From the NCBI GenBank assembly GCA_947626815.1, contig CANQTN010000012.1, positions 1 through 52,088 on the forward strand: a stretch of 52,088 nucleotides of DNA, written 5' to 3'. Both the position numbers and the translations under genes were made by a program. Source of the DNA: an uncultured Clostridia bacterium. Its GTDB lineage: Bacteria; Bacillota; Clostridia; TANB77; CAG-508. This document shows positions 18,835-27,933 of the stretch, in pieces. Each line of letters opens with the position of its first letter. The stretch's first letter is position 1. The notes beneath the pieces were generated by a model that ran no database searches, was not told where the DNA came from, and saw nothing but the letters and a program-made list of their open reading frames with translations.

Positions 18835-19426
18835 GCTTTTTTCTTTTTTCTTTTTTATCAATAGTAACTTCTTTTTTCAAATCTTCTTTGTCAATAAATC
18901 CTTTTTGATATAAATCTTTTATATACATGACTAGAGAAAATATCGTAGAAATTAGTGCTAATGTAAATAATCCTAAATCTAAATTTTGCCAAATACCTTC
19001 AACTTTAAACTGTTTTAGTAAAAGAGAGAATATTATTGCAATAAAGAATAATACAGTTGCAAGTTTACCATACCATCTACTATATACAACTACATCTTTT
19101 CCATAAAGAAAGGATGCACCAGAAATCATAATAAGTTCTTTAAGAAGTACTATAATTAAAATCCAAATAGGAATTATGTGAGTCAAGTAAAGAGATGCCA
19201 AAGTAGATATGGTTGTTAGTTTATCAGCAAGAGGGTCCATTAATTTTCCAAAATTTGAAACTAAATTGAACCTTCTTGCAATAAAACCATCTGCAACATC
19301 TGTAAATCCTGATATAGTGAAAAATATAAAAGCCATTATAAAATTACCTGTAAAAATATAAAATATGATTATAGGTATTAATAAAAATCGAATTATAGTT
19401 AGTATATTTGGAATATTTTTTAACAT
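18827..19426 (-). CDS. pgsA: CDP-diacylglycerol-glycerol-3-phosphate 3-phosphatidyltransferase
   Basis: 199 residues with four to five membrane segments. N-terminus NIPNILTIIRFLLIP and the CDP-alcohol phosphotransferase motif D-x2-DG-x2-AR-x8-G-x3-D-x3-D (DVADGFIARRFNLVSNFGKLMDPLADK) are both present. It makes phosphatidylglycerophosphate, the first committed step to phosphatidylglycerol and cardiolipin. Eleven bases separate it from the clpE-like gene upstream, so they are probably cotranscribed. Confidence 0.93.
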   Translation of the reverse strand: MLKNIPNILTIIRFLLIPIIIFYIFTGNFIMAFIFFTISGFTDVADGFIARRFNLVSNFGKLMDPLADKLTTISTLASLYLTHIIPIWILIIVLLKELIMISGASFLYGKDVVVYSRWYGKLATVLFFIAIIFSLLLKQFKVEGIWQNLDLGLFTLALISTIFSLVMYIKDLYQKGFIDKEDLKKEVTIDKKEKRKKQN

Positions 19427-19436
19427 AAAAGTGCTC

Positions 19437-21782
19437 CTATTTTACTTCAAAAGTTAATTTATTATTTTCTACATCTACAGTAACTGTTTTTCCATCTGTA
19501 AGTTCACTACGTAATATCATTTCAGCAAGTTCATCATCTACATATTTTTGTATAGCTCTTCTTAAAGGTCTTGCACCAAATTTTAAATCTGTTCCATTTT
19601 CTAAAATAAAGTTTTTAGCAGATTTAGTAAAATTAATATTGATGTCTTTTTCTTTTAGAGAATTGATTGTATTTTTTAGCATTAAATCAACAATTTGTAG
19701 TAATTGTTCTTGAGTCAAAGAATCAAAAGCAACAATTTCGTCAACTCTATTTAAAAATTCAGGTCTAAATACCTCTTTTAAACTATCTAGTATTTTATTT
19801 TTATTTATTGTTTGCCCTCCAAAACCGATAGAATTATTATTTAAATTTGAACCAGCGTTTGAGGTCATAATAATAATTGTATTTGCAAAGCTTACAGAAT
19901 TTCCTTGGCTGTCTGTTAATTTTCCATCATCTAAAATTTGTAATAAAATATTAAAAACATCTGGATGTGCTTTTTCAATTTCATCTAATAAAATGATAGA
20001 ATAGGGTTTTCTTTTTACTTTATCTGTTAATTGACCAGCATCATCATATCCAACATAACCAGGAGGAGCACCAATTAATTTTGATGTTGAATGACTTTCC
20101 ATATATTCAGACATATCAATTCTTATTATTGAATCTTCATTTCCAAACATTTCATATGCAAGAGATTTTGCAAGTTCAGTTTTTCCAACACCAGTTGGAC
20201 CAACAAATATAAAAGATGGTGGTCTTTTAGAACTTTGTAAACCTGCACGATTTCTTCTTATAGCTCTTGAAACACTACTAACAGCATCTTCTTGACCAAT
20301 AATTCTTTTGTGAAGATTTGTTTCTAAATTTAATAATTTTTGTGTTTCAGTTTCAGTTATTTTTTTAACTGGAATTTTGGTCCAATTTTCAATTACATTT
20401 GCGATATCTTGAATAGTAATATGTTTTAATTTCATTTTACTATTTAATTTATCAATTTCTTCGATTAATTGACATTCTCTGGTTTTTAAATCAGCAGCTT
20501 TTTGATAATCTTCAGTAGAATCAGCTGCTATAACTTCTTCTTTTTCAGCTTGAACATTTATTAATTCTTGTTTTAGCATTTCTAATCTATATAAATCTTT
20601 ATTTTCTAGGTTAATTCTAGAGCAAGCTTCGTCTAATATATCTATTGCTTTATCAGGTAGAAATCTGTCATGAATGTATTTTTCAGACATAATTACTGTT
20701 TGACGTATAACATCAGAAGATATTTTTACTTTGTGATATTCTTCATAATATTTTTTTATGCCTTCCAAAATACCAATTGAATCATCAACAGTTGGTTCTT
20801 CGACTAAAATTTGTTGAAACCTTCTTTCTAAAGCAGAATCTTTTTCAATGTATTTTCTATATTCTTTTAAAGTAGTAGTACCAATTAATTGTATTTCTCC
20901 ATTAGATAGGGCAGGTTTTAAGATATTTGCAGCATTCATAGAATGTTCACCATCACCTGCACCAATTATGTTGTGAATCTCATCAATAACTAAAATAATA
21001 TTTCCATATTCTTTACATTCATCAATAATGCCTTTCATTCTTGATTCAAATTGACCTCTAAATTGTGTACCAGCAATAACAGCAGTCATATCTAATAAAT
21101 AAACTTCTTTATTTAAAAGTTTTGCTGGAACATTTTGATTTGCAATTTTAATAGCTAGCCCTTGAGCAATAGCGGTTTTACCAACACCAGGTTCACCAAT
21201 TAAACAAGGGTTATTTTTTGAACGTCTATTTAAAATTTGTATCATTCTTTGAATTTCTTTATCTCTACCAATAACAAGATCAAGTTCATTATTTTTTGCT
21301 TTAAATGTTAGATTTGTTCCATAAGTATCTAGAAATTTTTTCTTTTTATTTTTTATATTTTTTTTCTTTTCTATTTTTACTTTTTTTCTACCATTAATGG
21401 GTTCTTGCTGATCATCTTTATTGTTAAACATATTAGAAAAAATAGAGCCAATAGGGATGGCTGCACCTGTTATTTTAGGACCATTTTCATCTGAATTATC
21501 AGTTGTATTTTCAAAAGCAATAGCACCATCTATATTTTCAATATCTTCTAAATTAATATTTTCAGCTAAATCTTTAAAAATGTTTTCAAACTGTTTTGTC
21601 ATATCAGATAAATTTACTTTGTCTTTTGAAAGGATATCATTTTGTTTTGCTAGTACTTCATTGGGGTTGATGCCTTTTTTCTTAGCACAATCATAGCAAT
21701 ATCCTTCCATGGATTCTTTTCCATTTTCTATTTTTTTATAAAAAAGTATTGCTGGATTTTTTTTACATTCTGAACATAACAT
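19437..21782 (-). CDS. clpE: ClpE-like AAA+ unfoldase with N-terminal zinc finger
   Basis: 781 residues. The N-terminus has CSEC (3-6) and CYDC (29-32), a four-Cys zinc finger as in ClpE/McsA, instead of the two Clp_N repeats of ClpC. After a long linker come AAA-1 (Walker A GEPGVGKTA, about 198-206; Walker B VIDEIHNI), a UVR-type coiled segment (AADLKTRECQLIEEIDKL), and AAA-2 (GPTGVGKTELAKSL; LLDEIEKAHPD). It unfolds proteins for the ClpP peptidase. No CtsR operator (tandem GGTCAAA) was seen at its promoter. ClpC or ClpL-type naming is possible; the zinc finger favours ClpE. Confidence 0.88.
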   Translation of the reverse strand: MLCSECKKNPAILFYKKIENGKESMEGYCYDCAKKKGINPNEVLAKQNDILSKDKVNLSDMTKQFENIFKDLAENINLEDIENIDGAIAFENTTDNSDENGPKITGAAIPIGSIFSNMFNNKDDQQEPINGRKKVKIEKKKNIKNKKKKFLDTYGTNLTFKAKNNELDLVIGRDKEIQRMIQILNRRSKNNPCLIGEPGVGKTAIAQGLAIKIANQNVPAKLLNKEVYLLDMTAVIAGTQFRGQFESRMKGIIDECKEYGNIILVIDEIHNIIGAGDGEHSMNAANILKPALSNGEIQLIGTTTLKEYRKYIEKDSALERRFQQILVEEPTVDDSIGILEGIKKYYEEYHKVKISSDVIRQTVIMSEKYIHDRFLPDKAIDILDEACSRINLENKDLYRLEMLKQELINVQAEKEEVIAADSTEDYQKAADLKTRECQLIEEIDKLNSKMKLKHITIQDIANVIENWTKIPVKKITETETQKLLNLETNLHKRIIGQEDAVSSVSRAIRRNRAGLQSSKRPPSFIFVGPTGVGKTELAKSLAYEMFGNEDSIIRIDMSEYMESHSTSKLIGAPPGYVGYDDAGQLTDKVKRKPYSIILLDEIEKAHPDVFNILLQILDDGKLTDSQGNSVSFANTIIIMTSNAGSNLNNNSIGFGGQTINKNKILDSLKEVFRPEFLNRVDEIVAFDSLTQEQLLQIVDLMLKNTINSLKEKDININFTKSAKNFILENGTDLKFGARPLRRAIQKYVDDELAEMILRSELTDGKTVTVDVENNKLTFEVK

Positions 21783-21822
21783 ACTTTAAATTCCTCATTT
21801 CTATATAAATTTAATCTATAAT

Positions 21823-21851
21823 ATAATACAGCAAAAATATAAAATAGTCAA
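21823..21851 (-). promoter_or_regulatory. Promoter of the clpE-like gene
   Basis: Minus strand TTGACT (21851-21846) and TATTAT (21828-21823), 17-base spacer. Confidence 0.75.
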
Positions 21852-21887
21852 GGGAATAGGGGACGTTTTAACAATCTCTTAGGTTTG

Positions 21888-22141
21888 TCATTGAGCTAGT
21901 TTTTTTTGACAATTTTCTGCCCAAAGGGTCATCTAAAAAAAATAAACTCAAAAGCTCGTTCAAGAAGATTTAATAAGAAATTCTAAAATAATTTTATGGC
22001 ACCCTTTCATGACAAGCATGAACATTTTCCATAAAATTATTAAAGGATTTCTATATTAAATTTCTTTCAATTCACTTTTTCATTTATTTTTTTTAGATGA
22101 CCCTTTGGGCAGAAAATTGTCAAAAAAAACTAGCCCAATGA
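21888..22141. repeat. 254-bp long inverted repeat (MITE-like or giant hairpin)
   Basis: The left arm 21888-21946 and right arm 22083-22141 are complementary over about 58 bases with one visible T/C difference (a G-U pair if transcribed). An inner, imperfect inverted repeat (CTAAAATAATTTTATGG with CCATAAAATTATTAAAGG) is nested inside. No ORF, no obvious target-site duplication, no second copy in the window. It fills the gap between two divergent promoters. Confidence 0.8.
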
Positions 22142-22234
22142 TAAATTTCTTTTGAAAAATAATTATAAAAAAGCATTGATAAATAATTTGGTAAATGATA
22201 TAATAAATAATAGATACGAAAGAAAGGAAGAATA

Positions 22235-23092
22235 ATGAAAGTAGTATTACCAGAAGAAAATAAATTAAGTAAAAAAGAATTATTTATATATATATCTATA
22301 ATGATATTTTGTGTTGTGTCTATTGGTGTTGCTTTTTATGTTCAATTAGATTCTAATGTAGAGCTGAAAAAATTGAGAATGGCGAAAAATGAGGGAGCAT
22401 TTGGCAAAAAAACTGATGAGCAAACAGAAATATTGCTATCAGAGTTTAATCAAATTTTTACAAATACACTTCAGAATGAACAGCAAATCAATGTTAGAAA
22501 AAAAGAAAGTGATAAATCTATTGTTTATACAGTTGTAGAAAAAAAGGAAACTGAACAAAATAGTTATGATGTAGAAGTTCATATACCTTATATAAATGTT
22601 GAAAATGAGATAGTTGATACATATAACAATGAAATTTCAAAATTTATAGGTGAAACTGAGGAAATATTGAGTACAAGTAACAAAAATACAATTTACACAG
22701 TAGAATATGCTGCAAATGTAAAAGATGATATTTTATCACTAATAATTAGATCTACTTTAAAAGAAGGGACAAATGCACAAAAAGTTGTTATACAAACATA
22801 TAATTATGATTTAAGAAACAATAAAAAAATTCAATTAGAAGATATTATACAAAGAGAAGGAGTAAGTAAGAATTTAATACAGGAAAAAATACAGGAAAAA
22901 ATAGAAAACAGACAAAAGCAGGTTGAAGAATTGAAAAATTTAGGTTATGACATATATAGTAGAGATATTAGTAATGATATGTATGAAATAGGGAATGCTA
23001 TAGATTTTTATATGACAGATAAATCTTTGTACATAGTTTATGCATATGGTAATGAAACAGATACAAGTGAAACTGATGTAATAGTTATATAA
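22235..23092 (+). CDS. Membrane-anchored DUF3298/DUF4163-like protein
   Basis: 285 residues. One membrane segment at about 15-35 and an outside domain. The middle (YDVEVHIPYINVENEIVDTYNNEISKF) and the later beta strands with RSTLKEGTNAQKVVIQTYNYDLRNNKKIQLEDII resemble the PdaC/RsiV-type DUF4163-DUF3298 pair that sits on extracytoplasmic enzymes and anti-sigma factors. No catalytic motif is visible, and the C-terminus is short. Flanked by terminator-like elements on both sides, so monocistronic. Function unknown. Confidence 0.65.
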   Translation: MKVVLPEENKLSKKELFIYISIMIFCVVSIGVAFYVQLDSNVELKKLRMAKNEGAFGKKTDEQTEILLSEFNQIFTNTLQNEQQINVRKKESDKSIVYTVVEKKETEQNSYDVEVHIPYINVENEIVDTYNNEISKFIGETEEILSTSNKNTIYTVEYAANVKDDILSLIIRSTLKEGTNAQKVVIQTYNYDLRNNKKIQLEDIIQREGVSKNLIQEKIQEKIENRQKQVEELKNLGYDIYSRDISNDMYEIGNAIDFYMTDKSLYIVYAYGNETDTSETDVIVI

Positions 23093-23107
23093 ATTAAATA
23101 TTTAAGT

Positions 23108-23147
23108 AAAAAGCAAGTATAAATTTTTATTTTATACTTGCTTTTTT
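23108..23147 (+). terminator. Terminator after the DUF3298-like gene
   Basis: AAAAAGCAAGTATAAA pairs with its complement and is followed by Ts. Confidence 0.85.
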
Positions 23148-23162
23148 GAAAATAAAAGGGGA

Positions 23163-23286
23163 TGTTTTTTATATTCTAGGAAAGCTATCGTTGAAAAAAC
23201 GATAAACTTTCTGTAGAAGATAAATATGCGGAGTTTAAATTTTCTTTAAAGCTTTGCTTTTTAGAAAATGTTAATTCCGTGTTTTT
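23163..23286. repeat. Full copy of repeat A (two-hairpin element)
   Basis: TATATTCTAGGAAAG opens hairpin 1: TTCTA/TAGAA, GAAAG/CTTTC and TATCGTT/AACGATA stacked over 23172-23217. Hairpin 2 (about 23230-23279) pairs CGGA with TTCCG and AAATTTTCT with AGAAAATGTT. Related copies lie at 33066-33186 and, split, at 24772-25021. It fills most of the space between the previous terminator and htrA. Confidence 0.75.
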
Positions 23287-23378
23287 GTAATTAATCAGTA
23301 ATCTTAACTGATTATTCTTATTTTAACAATTAATTTTGTCCATTTTGTGAATTGATAGTGAAAAATTGAAAAGTAGTG

Positions 23379-24642
23379 TTAAGGTTGTTCACCTAATTTA
23401 ATGGTTAGTTCTTTTTCTTCACCATCACGGTTAACTTTAATTGTCATTTCATCATCAATTTTATGAGAATTTTTAATTTCATTTAATTCATCCATTGTTT
23501 TAACTTTTTTTCCATCAGCTTCAATAATTACATCACCAATTTTTATACCAGCTTTTTCGCCAGCAGAAAAGTCATCAACTGATTTTACATATATACCTTC
23601 TACTAGTTTATTAGCTTTTGCAGTTTTTTCATCTAAATCCATTCCAGAAATTCCAATATATGGTCTTTTAACTTTACTATATTGAATTAATTGGGATGTA
23701 ATATCAGTAGTAGAGTTTATTGGAATTGCAAATCCCATACCTTCAATTCCTGTACCAGAAAGTTTTAAGGTATTTATACCAATTACTTTACCTTCACTAT
23801 TTACTAAAGCACCACCACTATTACCAGCATTTATAGCTGCATCAGTTTGTATTAAGTTAAATGTTTTACCGTCACTATCTGTAACTTCTCTGTTTACTGC
23901 ACTAACAACTCCGCATGTTATGCTGCTTTGTAGACCTAAAGGATTTCCAACAGCCATGGCAAATTCACCAACTTTTATATTGTCAGAATCAGCAAATTCA
24001 GCTTTAGAAAGATCATTTTTTTCAATTTTGATAACAGCTAAGTCTGTTTGTTCATCTTTTCCAATAATTTTTGCTTCATATTCAGTGTCATCATTGAATA
24101 GAGTAACTGTAACTTTAGTAGCTTCAGAAATTTCATAATAAGATTCAGATGATGAACTAGAAACGATATGATTATTTGTTAGAATATAACCATCATCACT
24201 AATGATAATTCCAGAACCACTAGCAGTTGCTGTAGATTGAGATGGTCTACCAAACATTGATAATAGTGAATTAACACTATATTCAACTTGTATTCCTACA
24301 ATGGATGGTAATATTTTATTTGCAGCATAAATTGAAGTATCTGAATAATCTGAAAGTGAGGTTTGACTTACATATCCTGAACTTGGAGAATTAGATGCTG
24401 ATGAATTACTTTGAGTTTTAGAATCTGTATTTAATATTTTTTGTTTAACCGAAGGAATTCCAAAGCATGTACCGAAGTACAACTGAACATCCTACTATAC
24501 CACTGACAAAAGGTAATAAAACACTTTTTCCAAATCCGATTTTTACTTTGTTTTTAGGTTCATTTTTATAAGTTACTTTGTATGTGTTTGGATTTTGTAC
24601 GGCTTTAAAATTTTTTTGATTTTCGTCTTTATTTTCTTCCAT
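23379..24642 (-). CDS. htrA: HtrA/DegP-type serine protease, read through a CGG +1 shift
   Basis: 420 residues when shifted. Cytoplasmic N-tail of about 35 residues, one membrane segment (VLLPFVSGIVGCSVVLGTCFG), Ser-rich linker, trypsin-like domain with His in LTNNHIVSSS, Asp in DEQTDLAVIKI and Ser in NAGNSGGALVN, then a PDZ domain (about 330-415, VKSVDDFSAGEKAGIKIGDVIIEADG). The upstream ORF stops eight codons after the in-frame CGG at 24474-24472; skipping the C turns SVVL-CGG into SVVLG-TCFGIPSVKQK and joins the anchor to the protease. Without the shift the protease would have no membrane anchor and no good start site. It degrades or refolds damaged exported proteins. Confidence 0.92.
24472..24474 (-). 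other. In-frame CGG, +1 shift site 5 (htrA)
   Basis: Minus-strand codons ctt CGG tac. Skipping the C (24474) joins the membrane anchor to the protease domain in one frame. Confidence 0.87.
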
Positions 24643-24771
24643 TTTTAAATACCTCCTAAAAATATTTATTAATATAATAACTTATTATGATTATATAATA
24701 CAAGGGTTTTGTGAATTTTATGTGAAAAAAAAGTTATAATTTTATAACTTTTTATAAGAATTAAATATAAT

Positions 24772-25021
24772 ATTTTTTGTATTCTAGGAAAGTCATTGTT
24801 AAAAAACACAATGCTACAAATGGTCAATGATAATATATTATTTATGCAGTAACAATTCGGGGGGACCGACAAAGTACAGATTGTTAATAAAATTTGATAA
24901 TTTATTATAAAATTTTAAGTACAATCTGTATGCAGTTGGGAGTTACAAATAAATAATATATTATCATTGACCATTTGTAGCATTGACTGGTAAACTGTGA
25001 TTTTTAGAAAATGTTAATTCC
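24772..25021. repeat. Repeat A interrupted by repeat B
   Basis: The left end (TGTATTCTAGGAAAGTCATTGTT, 24777-24800) and the right end (TTTAGAAAATGTTAATTCCG) belong to repeat A; the palindromic repeat B lies between them. It looks like insertion of B into A, or like a larger composite of which A is a deletion form. Confidence 0.6.
24809..24985. repeat. Repeat B copy 1 (long palindrome)
   Basis: Arms of about 40 bases (24809-24846 with 24950-24985) around a conserved core with ATTCGGGGGGACC and an inner ACAGATTGT/ACAATCTGT hairpin. The outer left arm is shortened compared with copies 2 and 3. Confidence 0.85.
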
Positions 25022-25153
25022 GTTTTTTTATAGTGTGATATTAAAAATTTATAATTGTATTGAAAATATTAAAATAAAAATATATAATTAATGTGTAATA
25101 TGAAATACGAGAAGAAAATATAAAATATAAAAAAATTAGAAAGGATGATTTTT

Positions 25154-25669
25154 GTGAAGAAAAAAATTATTTTAGCAGATGGAATAACATTAATTTCAGT
25201 AGTTATATCAATTATAATTTTGATAATTTTAGCAGGTGTAGGTATATATACAGGAAAAGGAGTAATACAAGAGGCAAAATTGGAAGAATTAAAAACAGCA
25301 ATGTTATTAATACAGGCAAAATCAAAAGAATATGTGGAACAAGCTAATTTTAAGATGGGTGTAAATCCGGAACAAAAACCTGAAGATGAAAAGAAAAGTA
25401 TTAGGCAAGAAATCTATGAGCAGGAAGCAATGCTAGAGAAAGCAAGTGATATTCCAAGTAAATTTAAAGTAACTAATAATGATACTTGTTATTGGTTAAC
25501 AGATAAAGCAGAAAAGAATTGGGGGTTAGATACTAAAGATATAGATGAAAGTGAAAGAGGAAGATATTTAATAGAATTTGATGAAGTAAATGAAACTGTA
25601 GAAGTATATAATACATTGGGATATGATGGTAAATATTCTTTAGCAGAAATTAAAGAAATAGAGAAATAG
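25154..25669 (+). CDS. Short pilin-like protein with class III-type N-terminus
   Basis: 171 residues from GTG 25154 (GAAAGGATG upstream). The N-terminus ILADGITLISVVISIIILIILAGVGIYTGKGVIQEAK has a Gly followed by a hydrophobic helix and a charged helix, like type IV prepilins and like the two large pilin-like proteins at 37507 and 42590. The rest is small and hydrophilic with WLTDKAEKNWGLD and RYLIEFDEVNETVEVYN strands. No methionine-type glutamate at +5 is visible, so processing by the standard prepilin peptidase is uncertain. Eighteen bases before rnhB. Confidence 0.6.
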   Translation: MKKKIILADGITLISVVISIIILIILAGVGIYTGKGVIQEAKLEELKTAMLLIQAKSKEYVEQANFKMGVNPEQKPEDEKKSIRQEIYEQEAMLEKASDIPSKFKVTNNDTCYWLTDKAEKNWGLDTKDIDESERGRYLIEFDEVNETVEVYNTLGYDGKYSLAEIKEIEK

Positions 25670-25687
25670 AAAGGTTTACAAAAAATA

Positions 25688-26314
25688 ATGAAAGAAAAAG
25701 AACTAGAAAGATTAACAAAACTAAAGGAATTAGAAAAAGACTTATATAGTAAAGGATTTAAAAAAATATGTGGAATAGATGAAGCAGGTAGAGGACCTTT
25801 AGCAGGACCGGTAGTAGTAGCAGGAGTTATTATGCCACCAGATTCAATGATAGAAGGAGTAAATGATTCAAAAAAAGTTTCTGAAAAAAAGCGAGAAAAA
25901 TTATATGATCAAATAATAAATGAAGCAATTGCATATTCTGTTGCAATTATAGGACAAGATGTAATAGATGAAATAAATATTTTAAATGCGACGAAACAAG
26001 GAGTGACAGAGGTTGTTGAACAATTAGAAGAAAAACCAGATTTAATTTTGGTAGATGCATTAACAGGAATTAATACAAAAGGAATACCATATGATTCTAT
26101 AATAAAAGGTGATGCAAAATGTTATAATATATCAGCAGCATCTATTATTGCAAAAGTAACAAGAGATAGAATAATGAGACAATGGGATGAAATTTATCCT
26201 CAATATGGATTTATAGCACACAAAGGCTATGGTACGGCAAAACATATAGAAGCAATTAAAGAATATGGATTAAGCCCAATACATAGAAAAAGCTTTACAA
26301 AAAAATTTGTATAA
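25688..26314 (+). CDS. rnhB: Ribonuclease HII
   Basis: 208 residues. KKICGIDEAGRGPLAGPVV gives the first catalytic Asp-Glu pair (DE in GIDEAG), DSKKVSEKKRE and LILVDAL a further Asp, and SIIAKVTRDRIM a last acidic site. It removes RNA from RNA/DNA hybrids and misincorporated ribonucleotides. A terminator follows within 30 bases. Confidence 0.96.
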   Translation: MKEKELERLTKLKELEKDLYSKGFKKICGIDEAGRGPLAGPVVVAGVIMPPDSMIEGVNDSKKVSEKKREKLYDQIINEAIAYSVAIIGQDVIDEINILNATKQGVTEVVEQLEEKPDLILVDALTGINTKGIPYDSIIKGDAKCYNISAASIIAKVTRDRIMRQWDEIYPQYGFIAHKGYGTAKHIEAIKEYGLSPIHRKSFTKKFV

Positions 26315-26343
26315 AAGTTCAATATTTTTACATATTGAACTTT
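26314..26343 (+). terminator. rnhB terminator
   Basis: AAAGTTCAATAT pairs with its complement, then TTT and A-rich sequence; it lies between rnhB and the phosphorylase gene. Confidence 0.65.
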
Positions 26344-26361
26344 AAAAATAGGAGAATTTAA

Positions 26362-27672
26362 ATGAATATAATAGATATTATAGAAAAAAAGAGAGATAAG
26401 ATGGAATTATCAAAGGAAGAAATAGAATATTTTATAAATAAATATACAAATGATGAAATAAAAGATTATCAAGCTTCAGCATTAGTTATGGCAATTTTTT
26501 TAAATGGGATGACAGAAAAAGAAACAACAGATTTAACTTTGGCTATGGCAAATTCAGGAGAAGTGCTAGATTTATCCGCATTAAATGGAATAATTGTGGA
26601 TAAACATTCAACAGGAGGAGTAGGAGACAAAGTTTCTATTATTTTATTGCCATTAGTTAGTTCATTAGGAGTAAAAGTAGCAAAAATGTCAGGAAGAGGT
26701 CTAGGCTTTACAGGAGGAACAGTAGATAAATTACAGTCAATACCAGGATATAAAACAGAAATAGAAATGGAACAATTTATTAAAAATGTTGAGCAAATAG
26801 GGATAAGTATGATTTCACAAACTCTAAACTTAGCTCCAGCAGACAAAAAATTATATGCTCTTCGAGATAGTATATCTTGTGTAGAAAGTATACCACTTAT
26901 TGCCTCTAGTATTATGAGCAAAAAAATAGCAAGTGGAGCAGATAAAATAGTACTTGATGTTACTGTGGGAAAAGGTGCATTTATGCAGGACATAGAAAAT
27001 GCTAGAAAATTAGCTGATATGATGATAAAGATTGGCAGACTTGCAAATAAACAAACTACCTGTATATTAACAAACATGAATGAGCCATTAGGATATAGTA
27101 TAGGAAATTCATTAGAAATAATAGAGGCTGTCCAATTTTTAAAAGGTAATATGTCAGAAGATTTAAAGCAAGTTGTATTAAAACTAGGTAGTTATATGAT
27201 TAAACTAGCTGGATTAGGTAATAATTTGGAAGAAAATGAAAATAAAATGATAGAAAATATAAAAAATGGAAAAGCATATGAAAAATTTAAGCAATTAGTA
27301 GAAAAGCAAGGAGGAAATATAGCTTATATAGATAAAATAGAAAATATGAGAAAAGCTAATTTTATAGAACCAGTGTATAGTATCAATAGAGGATATATTC
27401 AAGAAATAGATAGTAAAGAAATAGGAAAATTAGCATCATATTTAGGAGCAGGAAGAGAAACGAAGGAAGATAAAATTGAACATGAAGTTGGTATTGTATT
27501 AAATAAAAAGGTAGCAGATAAAGTGGAAGTTAATGATATATTAGCATATATTCATGCAAATAGTGAAGAAAAACTAAATTGTGCTAAAAAAAGATTATTA
27601 GAAATAATTAAAACTTCATTAGAACCTATTCAAAAAGAGCAAATTATATTAGAAATTATTAATGGAGACTGA
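26362..27672 (+). CDS. pdp: Pyrimidine-nucleoside phosphorylase
   Basis: 436 residues. MNIIDIIEKKRDKMELSKEEIEYFI N-terminus, the signature DKHSTGGVGDKVSIILLPL, KMSGRGLGFTGGTVDKLQSIPG and the C-terminal VGIVLNKKVADKVEVNDILAYIHAN domain of the thymidine/pyrimidine-nucleoside phosphorylase family. It cleaves uridine and thymidine with phosphate to base plus ribose or deoxyribose 1-phosphate. Thymidine phosphorylase (deoA) cannot be excluded. AGGAGAA upstream. Confidence 0.94.
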   Translation: MNIIDIIEKKRDKMELSKEEIEYFINKYTNDEIKDYQASALVMAIFLNGMTEKETTDLTLAMANSGEVLDLSALNGIIVDKHSTGGVGDKVSIILLPLVSSLGVKVAKMSGRGLGFTGGTVDKLQSIPGYKTEIEMEQFIKNVEQIGISMISQTLNLAPADKKLYALRDSISCVESIPLIASSIMSKKIASGADKIVLDVTVGKGAFMQDIENARKLADMMIKIGRLANKQTTCILTNMNEPLGYSIGNSLEIIEAVQFLKGNMSEDLKQVVLKLGSYMIKLAGLGNNLEENENKMIENIKNGKAYEKFKQLVEKQGGNIAYIDKIENMRKANFIEPVYSINRGYIQEIDSKEIGKLASYLGAGRETKEDKIEHEVGIVLNKKVADKVEVNDILAYIHANSEEKLNCAKKRLLEIIKTSLEPIQKEQIILEIINGD

Positions 27673-27676
27673 GTAG

Positions 27677-27710
27677 TTCAATAACTTTGAATAAAGTTAT
27701 TGAAAATTTT
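27677..27710 (+). terminator. Terminator after the phosphorylase gene
   Basis: TTCAATAACTTT pairs with AAAGTTATTGAA across a 4-base loop, then AAATTTT. Confidence 0.75.
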
Positions 27711-27765
27711 GCAATATGTGTTATAATTATATTTAGTAAATTATCAAGAAAGAGGTTAATATTAA

Positions 27766-27912
27766 ATGAAAAAGGAGAAACAAAAAAAAGAAGCTACAAA
27801 AAAAGGTCAAAATTATAAGGGAGAAATATTTGTAAAAATAATGGCAGGCTTTTTAGCTATTTTAATGGTAAGTGGAACAGTAATTACACTTGTTTATGCA
27901 TTAATGGAATAA
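27766..27912 (+). CDS. Small single-span membrane protein upstream of cdaA
   Basis: 48 residues: a lysine-rich N-terminal half (MKKEKQKKEATKKGQ) and one membrane helix (VKIMAGFLAILMVSGTVITLVYAL). AAGAGG precedes the ATG by 10 bases. It lies 21 bases before cdaA, so probably in one operon. Small proteins of this kind (basic tail plus one helix) occur near cdaA in several Firmicutes; no function known to me. Confidence 0.7.
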   Translation: MKKEKQKKEATKKGQNYKGEIFVKIMAGFLAILMVSGTVITLVYALME

Positions 27913-27933
27913 AAAAATATCAAGGAGAAAAAT

